This document shows, one piece after another, positions 15,534 through 22,827 of a stretch of DNA of 23,004 bases. This stretch comes from JAHELQ01 sp965603365 (lineage in GTDB: Bacteria > Acidobacteriota > Aminicenantia > UBA2199): positions 1 to 23,004 of the forward strand of contig CBFDCR010000078.1 in NCBI GenBank assembly GCA_965603365.1. Reading direction: 5' to 3'. A program made the position numbers and the translations under genes. The number at the start of each line of letters is the position of its first letter. The stretch's first letter is position 1. Below the pieces are notes generated by a model. That model ran no database searches. It was not told the origin of the DNA and saw nothing but the letters and a program-made list of their open reading frames with translations.

Positions 15534-15561
15534 TTGAAATTAAAAAGGAATCTGGTATAGT
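15534..15561 (+). promoter_or_regulatory. Promoter of the PLD-like gene, predicted leaderless
   Basis: TTGAAA (15534-15539), 16-nt spacer, TATAGT (15556-15561) preceded by TGG, then GGGGTC and the ATG at 15568. The -10 to ATG distance is 6 nt, as for the sensor kinase and radical SAM genes. Confidence 0.55.
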
Positions 15562-15567
15562 GGGGTC

Positions 15568-16791
15568 ATGAAAAGGAAAATGATTCTCCTCGTTGTCGCC
15601 CTGCTGTTCTCTATATCCTGCTGCCCCTGCCTGTTTCAATCGGTGCTGGCTCCGGCAGGAACCGCTGAGGCGTGTTCCCACCTCCAGGTGGTGACCACCA
15701 TCCCGCTGGAGACCACGCTTGATCGTAGCGCCACTCCCCATACCCCCGATGTCTGGCTGGCCATGATCAACCGGGCCAAACACTCCCTCGATTTTGCCCA
15801 GTTTTATCTCTCCTCACAGGAAAACGAACCGCTGGAACCGGTGCTGGCAGCCGTTGTCAAGGCCGCTAACCGGGGGATTGAGGTACGGATTTTAACCGAT
15901 GCCGCCATGGCCGATATCTATCCCCAACCGCTCCGGCGCCTGGAACAGGTTAAAAATATCAGGGTGGTACGCTTCGATTGGCAGCCCTTAAAACGCGGCC
16001 GGCACCATGGCAAATATTTCATCGTGGATGACCGGGAGGCCTTTATCGGCAGCCCGAACTTCGATTGGCGGGCCTTGAAACACATCCACGAAACCGGCCT
16101 GCACATCGAATGCACACCGCTGGTCAGAGCCTTGAAGCGGATCTTTGAACTGGACTGGGCCTACAACACCGGTAATGCCGCCGCCTATGACCACCTGGCC
16201 GCAGAGCCCCCCCTGACATTTGGCGGCCAGATCTACCTGGTGTCCAGTCCGGCCGACTTGAATCCCCCGGGCGTGGACAGTGCCCTCGACACCCTGATCC
16301 GCCTGATCGACGGCGCCGGCGAGAGTATTACGATTCAACTGCTGGACTACCAGGTCTATCACCGGGAGGGTGGAGGCAAATTTACCCTGATCGACGATGC
16401 CCTGCGCCGGGCCGCAGCCCGGGGGGTGCACATCAGGATGCTGATCTCCCATTGGAACAGCCGGCAGCCCGGTATCCGGGGACTCCAGGAGTTGGTCACC
16501 GTACCGGGCATCGACATCAAGATGGTCACCATCCCTGAGTACAGCGCCGGCTTTATTCCCTATGCCCGGGTGATCCACTCCAAGGTGATGCGCATCGACG
16601 ATGACCTTTCCTGGGTGGGCACCAGTAACTGGGGGAGGGACTACTTTTTCAATTCCCGCAACATCGAAGTAGTATGCCGCTTCCCACAAGTGGCCCGCCC
16701 CCTCGACCTCCTATTCGAAGACCTCTGGACCAGCCCCTACGCCCAACCCCTCGACCCCACCAAAAACTACCCCCCACCCAAAACCCATTAA
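15568..16791 (+). CDS. Secreted phospholipase D-like protein (two HKD motifs)
   Basis: 407 aa. A hydrophobic signal region (5-25) contains SISCCPC, so a lipoprotein anchor is possible though the lipobox is not ideal. Two PLD domains follow. HKD 1 is H147-G-K149...D154 followed by GSPNFDWRAL, and HKD 2 is H337-S-K339...D344 followed by GTSNWGRDYF. Both catalytic motifs are complete, so an active phosphodiesterase, phosphatidyltransferase or nuclease is expected. The overall order and the GSPNFDWR / GTSNWGRDY motifs resemble the PLD3/PLD4-like group. The substrate is unknown. The C-terminus is Pro-rich (PPPKTH). No terminator follows before the peptide gene at 16905, so read-through is possible. 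Confidence 0.88.
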   Translation: MKRKMILLVVALLFSISCCPCLFQSVLAPAGTAEACSHLQVVTTIPLETTLDRSATPHTPDVWLAMINRAKHSLDFAQFYLSSQENEPLEPVLAAVVKAANRGIEVRILTDAAMADIYPQPLRRLEQVKNIRVVRFDWQPLKRGRHHGKYFIVDDREAFIGSPNFDWRALKHIHETGLHIECTPLVRALKRIFELDWAYNTGNAAAYDHLAAEPPLTFGGQIYLVSSPADLNPPGVDSALDTLIRLIDGAGESITIQLLDYQVYHREGGGKFTLIDDALRRAAARGVHIRMLISHWNSRQPGIRGLQELVTVPGIDIKMVTIPEYSAGFIPYARVIHSKVMRIDDDLSWVGTSNWGRDYFFNSRNIEVVCRFPQVARPLDLLFEDLWTSPYAQPLDPTKNYPPPKTH

Positions 16792-16891
16792 CCCATAATA
16801 TAAAAAACGGGACACACGAAATATCTTGCCATTAATTTGCCTATATTGATCCGGTCTGTCCGGTTGAAATCAAATAGACTCAAAATTAAAT

Positions 16892-16899
16892 AAGGAGGT
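16892..16899 (+). promoter_or_regulatory. Ribosome binding site of the GG-leader peptide
   Basis: AAGGAGGT, complementary to the 16S rRNA 3' end, 5 nt before the GTG at 16905. It is what fixes this GTG as the start of a very short gene. No convincing promoter pair is seen between 16792 and 16891; TTGAAA (about 16863-16868) has only TTAAAT 16 nt later. Confidence 0.6.
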
Positions 16900-16904
16900 A
16901 AAAA

Positions 16905-17051
16905 GTGAAAACAGAGAAACTCACCAACAAATTAACTGTGAACAAGGCAACCGTATCCGACTTGACCAGGAAAGACCTGGATCATGTTAGAGGCGGCGGG
17001 TCCAGGCCTGGACCATGTCCAACCGTCGATTACCGGACTTGTTGGTGCTAA
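16905..17051 (+). CDS. Putative RiPP precursor with GG leader (48 aa)
   Basis: A 48-codon gene from GTG to TAA. The leader has KLTNKLTVNKATVSDL, then LTRKDLDHVRGG: this is the LTLNKETIxxL...E/DLxxVxGG leader common to Bacteroidota class I lanthipeptide-like and radical-SAM-target peptides. Cleavage after the double glycine (G30-G31) would release GSRPGPCPTVDYRTCWC, rich in Pro, with C38, C46, C48 and Thr 40 and 45. That composition allows disulfides, lanthionines or other thioethers. No LanB/LanC, radical SAM, YcaO or peptidase-transporter gene lies beside it; the nearest candidate maturase is 15 kb away. The peptide has an excellent ribosome binding site and its reading frame is intact, so it looks functional. 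The bioactivity and modification are unknown. Confidence 0.75.
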   Translation: MKTEKLTNKLTVNKATVSDLTRKDLDHVRGGGSRPGPCPTVDYRTCWC

Positions 17052-17081
17052 TATTTAGTATCTGGTAAGACAATTGTTTTT

Positions 17082-17128
17082 TTGGGGTCTTCCTTCTTCC
17101 CATTTATTATGGAAAGGGGAGACCCCAA
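17082..17128. repeat. Long inverted repeat after the peptide gene
   Basis: TTGGGGTCT (17082-17090) pairs with AGACCCCAA (17120-17128). Wobbles and TTCC/GGAA extend the stem to about 17 bp around a 10-nt AT-rich loop. It sits between the GG-leader peptide and the end of the convergent alkyltransferase. A T-run precedes rather than follows the stem on the plus strand and no U-tract follows on either strand, so it is not a textbook terminator. Confidence 0.55.
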
Positions 17129-17134
17129 TGCCCT

Positions 17135-17695
17135 CTATTTTCTCTCATAATAAAACCGGGCACAGGCTGCCCGGCCGGCATTGTCGAAGGGTATCCCTTC
17201 TTTTTCGAGCAGCGCCCGCTTCATTTCAGTACCTCCCTGGTAGCCGCCGGGATGCCGGTCCGAGCGAATGGCCCGGTGACAGGGCACGATAAGGGGAAAC
17301 GGGTTGTTGGCTAAGGCATTCCCCACGGCCCGCGCGCCGTTCCTTTTCCCCAGGTATTCGGCGATTAGTCGATAGGTACTGATGCTCCCCCGGGGAATCC
17401 GGTGCTCTGCCCGTAAAACAAGCTGTTGAAACCCGGTACACAGGCTCAGGTCGGCAATATCCAGCGAAAACTCGATCGCCTCTCCCTCAAGAAATCCTCT
17501 GATGGCAGTGGCTACATCGTCGATCTCCGGGCAGGAAGAGACCTGCGAATTGGGGTAAAGTCGGGACACCCGATCTTCGGCAGACAAGCCGGGCTTTGAG
17601 AGCAAGATCCGGACGATCTTAGGATTGTCATTGCGGCCGGTCCAGATGACCCCCACAGACCCAAACGGAGTCGGTTTTATAATCTTTCTATTCAT
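17135..17695 (-). CDS. ogt: Methylated-DNA-protein-cysteine methyltransferase
   Basis: 186 aa. Suicidal repair protein that moves an alkyl group from O6-alkylguanine in DNA to its own cysteine. The active-site motif IVPCHRAI (C139) is intact. GSISTYRLIAEYLG and the following RAVGNALANNP form the DNA-binding helix-turn-helix with Tyr108 and the Arg122 finger. Residues 1-85 form the less conserved N-terminal domain. The start at 17695 has no Shine-Dalgarno; TTGACT (17737-17732) and TATAAA (17716-17711), 15 nt apart, are a possible promoter. Divergent from the SDR gene. Confidence 0.92.
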   Translation of the reverse strand: MNRKIIKPTPFGSVGVIWTGRNDNPKIVRILLSKPGLSAEDRVSRLYPNSQVSSCPEIDDVATAIRGFLEGEAIEFSLDIADLSLCTGFQQLVLRAEHRIPRGSISTYRLIAEYLGKRNGARAVGNALANNPFPLIVPCHRAIRSDRHPGGYQGGTEMKRALLEKEGIPFDNAGRAACARFYYERK

Positions 17696-17782
17696 ATGCC
17701 CAACATTGTATTTATACAGTTACATTGAAAAAGTCAAGCTAACATGTGCTACCATAATTGTCAAGATTGTTTTAAAAAGGAA

Positions 17783-17813
17783 TTGGCAATTAATGAAATA
17801 TATGCTATATAAT
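17783..17813 (+). promoter_or_regulatory. Possible promoter of the SDR gene
   Basis: TTGGCA (17783-17788) with TATATA after 17 nt or a perfect TATAAT (17808-17813) after 19 nt, in a locally AT-rich stretch, about 48 nt before the ATG. Confidence 0.4.
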
Positions 17814-17860
17814 AAGATAATTGGATGCGTATAAGATGAATACTTGCATCAGAAGGAGAT

Positions 17861-18616
17861 ATGATGAGAAAAACGGGACATTCGGGAAGTGTCGTAATAC
17901 AAAGAGGCAAAGAGAATGAAGAAGGACTTTCAGTGCAACCTAAGGCGCTGCTGGTGGGCAATTCTGATGGCATAGGTTTGGCGACAACGAGGAGACTGCT
18001 TGCGGCTGGCTGGGATATCATCGGCGTTTCAAGAAGCGAATCGCCGATTACAAGCACAACCTATCATCACCGGGTCGCAGATGTCGGTGATGATAAATAC
18101 CCAGCGTTGATTGCTGAACTGGTGCTGAAAGGTTCATTGGATCTGTGCATTTACTTCGTGGGCATCGGTGAACTGTTAGATCCCCTGGATATGAGCGGTG
18201 AAACAAGAATCATTGATGTAAATCTGACTGGCATGGTTAGAACAGCGGCAGCAGTGATTCCCTTGATGGGTAAAAGAGGACAGGGCCACTTCATCGGTGT
18301 TTCAAGTCTGGCCGATGAGTTGCTCTCAGCCGAGGCGCCATCTTATCATGCCTCTAAAGCGGGCTTTTCTAACTATCTTGGCGGCCTGGCGTTGGCCTTG
18401 AAGCCAAAGGGTGTGTATGTTACCAATGTACGGTTTGGCTTCGTCGATACCAAAATGGCAAAGGGTGATGTTAAACCCTTCATGATGAGCGTTGAAAAGG
18501 CAGTTGACCATCTGGAATTTTGTATTCGCAAGAAGCCTGTCTGTCACACTGCACCCAAAATGGCTATCCTCCTCGTTAAATTTCGAAAAGTGATGATGAG
18601 ATTGGCAGGATCATAA
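17861..18616 (+). CDS. Short-chain dehydrogenase/reductase
   Basis: 251 aa, NAD(P)-dependent oxidoreductase of the classical SDR fold. The nucleotide-binding motif reads VGNSDGIG (G33, G37, G39), a variant of TGxxxGIG. The catalytic set is complete: N121, Ser148/149 in GVSSL, Y162 and K166 in YHASK. The usual NNAG is replaced by FVGIG. About 24 residues precede the Rossmann core and are not typical. AGAAGGAG lies about 4-8 nt before tandem ATGs at 17861/17864, so this start is kept, but an in-frame GTG at 17933 is possible. The substrate is unknown. The stop overlaps the ATG of a decayed frame (TAATG). Confidence 0.88.
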   Translation: MMRKTGHSGSVVIQRGKENEEGLSVQPKALLVGNSDGIGLATTRRLLAAGWDIIGVSRSESPITSTTYHHRVADVGDDKYPALIAELVLKGSLDLCIYFVGIGELLDPLDMSGETRIIDVNLTGMVRTAAAVIPLMGKRGQGHFIGVSSLADELLSAEAPSYHASKAGFSNYLGGLALALKPKGVYVTNVRFGFVDTKMAKGDVKPFMMSVEKAVDHLEFCIRKKPVCHTAPKMAILLVKFRKVMMRLAGS

Positions 18617-18967
18617 TGTTTAGGGGAGAAAGGGAGGCGGGAATTTTTGGCTTTTCCGATGGCCTGTCGGAGATCATGAATGAAGCCGAGGAGATGCTGG
18701 GGGTTGAGAATCTAAAACGGTGTCCAATTCATTGAGGATAAAGAGGCCAGCGCGGAGATTGCCAATTTTACCTCGCATCAGTTGGCAGAGTATGAGGAGG
18801 GTCGCGAAGGGGGCGAAAAGATTGGTGAGGAGAAGGGAATAAAGAAGGGAAAAATAGAGATGGCCCGGGCCATGAAAAAGAAAAATTACCTGGTGAAAGA
18901 GATCGTCGAATTGACCGGTCTCTCCCCCGAAGACATCTCGATATCATGGAAGCATTGGAAAACATGA
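18616..18967 (+). pseudogene. Remnant of an Rpn/PD-(D/E)XK transposase family protein
   Basis: A frame from the ATG at 18616 (MFRGEREAGIFGFSDGLSEI..) ends at a TGA near 18733-18735. One base out of frame it continues VQFIEDKEASAEIANF..., GREGGEKIGEEKGIKKGKIE, MARAMKKKNYLVKEIVELTG and LSPEDI. The Gly/Lys/Glu linker followed by a small helix-turn-helix (A..M....Y...EIVELTGLSPEDI) is the usual C-terminus of Rpn-type PD-(D/E)XK nuclease/transposase proteins. The nuclease domain itself is absent, replaced by the intact SDR gene. Only this tail remains, broken by a frameshift at about 18720. Confidence 0.6.
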
Positions 18968-18971
18968 TAAG

Positions 18972-19109
18972 GAGTTTGATTTCAATCCGGCTGAAGAATT
19001 TGATACAGAGAAGCAGGAAGGCCTGATCGAATTTATTTATAAAACCAGAAAGAACGAAAAAACCAGAGAGGTGGAGATTTTAAAGTTTGTTGACAAAAAT
19101 CTCCAATAA
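18972..19109 (+). pseudogene. Unrecognised 45-codon gene tail
   Basis: An open frame with EFDFNPAEEFDTEKQEGLIE, then FIYKTRKNEKTREVEILKFV and DKNLQ, stop at 19107-19109. It has coding-like charged composition but no start codon with a ribosome binding site, and it overlaps no other frame. It looks like the C-terminus of a lost protein, next to the transposase remnant. I do not recognise the family. Confidence 0.35.
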
Positions 19110-19138
19110 TAATAAAGAATAACAATTTTATTTTTTTA

Positions 19139-19167
19139 TTGAAATAAAAGGTGTTTTATTATAAAAT
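19139..19167 (+). promoter_or_regulatory. Promoter of the GAF histidine kinase operon
   Basis: TTGAAA (19139-19144), 17-nt spacer, TAAAAT (19162-19167). A start near 19174 leaves about 40 nt before the ATG at 19214 and favours that start over the GTG at 19151, which lies inside the promoter. Confidence 0.5.
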
Positions 19168-19213
19168 ATTTTGCAGGATGAATAATAAAGAGAGAAAAAA
19201 AGGAAATTTTATC

Positions 19214-22200
19214 ATGGGATGGAAAAATCTTTACCAACAGAATATAGGGATTTTTTTTGATGAATCACCTAGATCAGTTTACACCAAAATTTATCTGAAT
19301 ATCAGATTACTGATTTTCTTTTTAGGATTTTTTGGATTTTTAGGTCTGCTGATTATAAAGATGTTGGATTTGGAGATTGAGTACTTTCCTTTTATTAAAG
19401 AACTAAGAATTGGTCCTCTATTGATATCACTGCTAATAATATTGATGTGGACATTGGTTATTTTCTTTGCAATTCGTTCTTATTCAAAAAAGACAAAAAA
19501 AATTTTTACGTTAGATTTTTTTGTGGGTATATCATTGTTAGTTGATGCCTGTGTAATTTATCTCACTTCTGTTGCAACAGGAGGAGCCGATAGCTCTTTT
19601 TATCATACCGTTTATTTTTTAATTGCTTTCCATGCCTACTATTTTCCTACTTACGAAATAAAAATATTTGAAAATAGAAGAGTAATCAAATACGTTTTTG
19701 GGGGCGGTGTACTTTCTATTGTTGTATCTATGCTGATATATTTTGGGTTAGAAAGAGATCCATTAAATACCATTAATTTTTATGTCGAGTTAGGTCTACA
19801 AGGTATAACGGCTTTCTCCTGGACTTTGTTAAGGAATATTAGCAATGAACGATATAAAAAATTAAAGGAAGCCCATGAACGGATAGAGCGAACCCAATCA
19901 GCCCTTGACAATCTGGCTCGGTCTATGGAGTATGTGACGAGTATTGCCAGAATTCAGGACAAGAAGCAGTTAGAAGGGTATCTTGAAAAAATTTGTGGTG
20001 ATATTGGGGAGAATCTTAGTGCTGAATATTGTTCCATTGGTTTGTGTGAAGGGGATACCATCGAGGATTTCGCAATCTGGACGAGTTTTGGTCTCTCATA
20101 CCAGACGAGGCAGAAATTGTCGGAGCATCGTTTGGGGAAGCTTCAGGATACATTAGTGGGATCGGTTTTAGAAAAGCATCCCTTTCCTTTTTATTGGGAT
20201 GAAAAAAAGGATGGAGATATATTAGATCCAGATAACCCGAATATAAAAAAATTAAAATTAAAGATCCGATATGAAAGTGCGTTAGCATACAAAAATGAAA
20301 TTCTTCAAACTAAAGAATTAAAACACATGCTGATTGTTCCCATTTATTCCCAATGTGATAAAAATGAACCGATAGGCTATATCCACATTGTAAATCGACT
20401 TACAAAAGATGAAAAATTGTGTGCTTATGGTTTTCCAAGTGATGACAGAGAATTGATGGAGAGGATATCATCTCGACTTGCAGTGGCTTTTGATAATTTC
20501 CGAGTTCACGAAAACGAGAGGGCTTTGTATAAGGAAGAATCTTTTTTTAATACCCTCTTGAAGGAAAATGACCTGGATAAGATATTCAAAAGCATATTAG
20601 AATATTTAAATGAGCTTTTGGATTCAAGATTGGCTTCCTTGTGGCTCCCTACTGAAGACGGATTTAATACTAATAGAGATAATTGTAAATTAGTGCTTCG
20701 TTCAGTGGTTGTGGGGATTCGCGGTAAACAATCAGAGGCTGATGAAGTTCTTCAAAAAAAATTAGAGACCAGGAATGTATTTAAGCCAAAAGATTGTTAC
20801 ATCGGTTACTTCTTTAAAAAGGAAAAGTTGAAAAGAATTTTATATGAGCCCGATATTTCAAAAACAATAGACTCCTGGTCTGATTTATGTGAAGAGATTG
20901 GGACAAGTCGATTTATTGCCATCCCAATTTGGAGTTACAGCGGCGAAGAGCAAAACAATGATAGAAAATTGAATAATCGGGAAATCTTAGGCATTGTTTG
21001 CCTCAGACCTAAGAGTGAAGAATTTCGTTTTACCCAAACCATAGAAATGCAGTTGGAAAGATTTGCAGAATTTATTGGTAGTCACATAGAACAAGTTTGG
21101 TTTAAACGCCGGTATGAGCAGATTGATGTATTGAAAGATGGATTGGAGAAACTTCAAATAAGTGATTTGAGCCAATTCTATCAAAAACTTGTAGCTATTG
21201 TAAAAAATGTTCTCAACGTTGAAACATGTTCTCTATTTTTGTTAAACAAAAAAAACAATTCTTTAATTCTAAAGGCAACAACGATAGAGCACGCTTACGT
21301 TAAAGATAATTATGGTAGCATGATTTTGGTTGAGGCGAAGGATTACATTGATAAAGATATTTACTCTTATAATGATAAGTGTATCACTGGTGAGATATTT
21401 AAGCGTGAAGTAACTACCCTCGTCTGTAATGTTAAAGAAAATGAATTTTTTTCTCAGAATTTTATGGAAAAGACAAAGGGAGAACATCAATCGTTGATGG
21501 GTTCTGTAATTGTTAAAAGTAACAATGAAAAGATTGGTGTTATTAGGTGTATTAACAAAATAAAAACAGGCTCAGTCTTGCCTGTATTCGTTCGAGGAGA
21601 TAAGCAGTTTTTAGAATTAATTACAGGAATAATAACAAAATTCATAGAGATTGCTGAAATGAATGCTGAAAGGCGCCACTTTTTGACTCGACTTTCGCAT
21701 GAATTTTTTACACCTCTTCATACATTGACAACACAAATCGATTATGTAGAGAAGATTTTTTCCAAAAGAATAAAGGTCCTTAAGCCCCATGAACAATTTC
21801 AGTATCTCAAAGATCAGACTCTTTATTTGAATTATTTAATACGCGATATCGATTACAAATTTGGAAGAGAAGCTAATTTAAAATCTAAATACGATTGGGA
21901 AAAGGTTGCACTATATCCTATAATTGAAAAAATCCAAAACTTATTGAAGCCAGAGGCGAGGGTTGACAAAAACATTGATATCCATTATTTAAAAAAGGGT
22001 TCCAAAGAATTACCTGAAATGTATATAGATAAAATGAGGTTTGAGCAGGTCATTTTTAATCTTCTTCAGAATGCCGTCAAATATTCTAATAGGGGTTATC
22101 ACAGCATTCAAATCGTGAATAAAGGGGAAGTAAGGAAACAATTTAAGGGTAATACAAATACTTCCTGGCAGTTGATTGAAATAAAAAACTGGGGTATAGA

Positions 22201-22417
22201 AGTCTTAGAAGGAGAGAGGGAAGTTATTTTTCAGGAGTATAAAAGGGGAAGTAATTTAGGAGGGATAGCCCCGTCAGGGACCGGGATAGGCTTAGCTGTT
22301 TCCAGAGAAATTATTGAGAATCATGAGGGCTATCTTCTGTTAACAAATTGTCATATTCCGGTAACATTTTCAATTTATTTACCAGGTTATCTAAAAAAAA
22401 GGAGGCCAGAGGTCTAA
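19214..22417 (+). CDS. Membrane sensor histidine kinase with GAF domains
   Basis: 1067 aa from the ATG at 19214 (AAGGAA 9 nt upstream; ATG 19178 and GTG 19151 are in frame but have no site). Five to six N-terminal membrane helices fill about residues 30-210, a short coiled linker follows (KLKEAHERIERTQSALDNLA), then about three GAF-like domains (roughly 240-390, 425-630, 660-810). The kinase core has His829 in LSHEFFTPLHTL and the N box FNLLQNAVKY. The G1 box is degenerate (NWGIEV where DxGxGI is usual) and the G2 box GTGIGLAVSREI is good. It probably phosphorylates the response regulator encoded next, whose ATG overlaps its stop (TAATG). The signal is unknown. Base composition is much more AT-rich than genes at 2-17 kb, suggesting a different origin. 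Confidence 0.88.
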   Translation: MGWKNLYQQNIGIFFDESPRSVYTKIYLNIRLLIFFLGFFGFLGLLIIKMLDLEIEYFPFIKELRIGPLLISLLIILMWTLVIFFAIRSYSKKTKKIFTLDFFVGISLLVDACVIYLTSVATGGADSSFYHTVYFLIAFHAYYFPTYEIKIFENRRVIKYVFGGGVLSIVVSMLIYFGLERDPLNTINFYVELGLQGITAFSWTLLRNISNERYKKLKEAHERIERTQSALDNLARSMEYVTSIARIQDKKQLEGYLEKICGDIGENLSAEYCSIGLCEGDTIEDFAIWTSFGLSYQTRQKLSEHRLGKLQDTLVGSVLEKHPFPFYWDEKKDGDILDPDNPNIKKLKLKIRYESALAYKNEILQTKELKHMLIVPIYSQCDKNEPIGYIHIVNRLTKDEKLCAYGFPSDDRELMERISSRLAVAFDNFRVHENERALYKEESFFNTLLKENDLDKIFKSILEYLNELLDSRLASLWLPTEDGFNTNRDNCKLVLRSVVVGIRGKQSEADEVLQKKLETRNVFKPKDCYIGYFFKKEKLKRILYEPDISKTIDSWSDLCEEIGTSRFIAIPIWSYSGEEQNNDRKLNNREILGIVCLRPKSEEFRFTQTIEMQLERFAEFIGSHIEQVWFKRRYEQIDVLKDGLEKLQISDLSQFYQKLVAIVKNVLNVETCSLFLLNKKNNSLILKATTIEHAYVKDNYGSMILVEAKDYIDKDIYSYNDKCITGEIFKREVTTLVCNVKENEFFSQNFMEKTKGEHQSLMGSVIVKSNNEKIGVIRCINKIKTGSVLPVFVRGDKQFLELITGIITKFIEIAEMNAERRHFLTRLSHEFFTPLHTLTTQIDYVEKIFSKRIKVLKPHEQFQYLKDQTLYLNYLIRDIDYKFGREANLKSKYDWEKVALYPIIEKIQNLLKPEARVDKNIDIHYLKKGSKELPEMYIDKMRFEQVIFNLLQNAVKYSNRGYHSIQIVNKGEVRKQFKGNTNTSWQLIEIKNWGIEVLEGEREVIFQEYKRGSNLGGIAPSGTGIGLAVSREIIENHEGYLLLTNCHIPVTFSIYLPGYLKKRRPEV

Positions 22418-22827
22418 TGAAGATATTATACATTGAAGATGATGTTTATAGAAATCAGCCAATTGTAAGGTATTTTAAAGATGTAAAAAATTGGGCAGTC
22501 ATTCTGGCAAGCTCGCCCAAGGAAGCCCTTACACAGTTAGAAGAGGAATCAGATATCGATTTGATCTTACTGGATATCATGATGGCTGCTGACAATTCTA
22601 TTGATGAGAGTAAAAGCGAGATGGGCATGTCTACGGGGATTTTGTTGTTGGATAAAATTCATAAGATTACCAAAGGCAGCATTCCGATTGTAATTTTAAC
22701 TGCCCGACAGGATCTGAAATATCTAAAAGAAGACGAAAGAGTGTCTGATGTTCTTGAGAAACCCGTGTCAGCAGAAGAGATTATAGTAGTAGCCGAAAGT
22801 GTAGTTCTAAAGAGTAAGGATATATGA
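22417..22827 (+). CDS. Stand-alone response regulator (receiver only)
   Basis: 136 aa from the ATG at 22417; GGAGG lies 11 nt upstream. The receiver has E7-D8-D9, phosphoacceptor D53 in LILLDIMM, T95 in VILTAR and K115 in EKP. There is no output domain. Between D53 and the next helix lies an enlarged, acidic insertion (ADNSIDESKSEMGMSTG) compared with the usual 'P.MDG' loop. The start codon overlaps the stop of the kinase and its own end overlaps the next start (ATGA), so the three genes are translationally coupled. It presumably passes the signal by protein contact. Confidence 0.9.
   Translation: MKILYIEDDVYRNQPIVRYFKDVKNWAVILASSPKEALTQLEEESDIDLILLDIMMAADNSIDESKSEMGMSTGILLLDKIHKITKGSIPIVILTARQDLKYLKEDERVSDVLEKPVSAEEIIVVAESVVLKSKDI

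Noticed and set aside
15988..16689. 233-aa minus-strand frame opposite the PLD-like gene
   Set aside because: Antisense to both HKD motifs; it mirrors the codon use of the real gene and lacks a start site.
17074..17292. 72-aa plus-strand frame after the GG-leader peptide
   Set aside because: It covers the hairpin and then runs antisense to the alkyltransferase C-terminus, with no leader-like or Cys-rich pattern.
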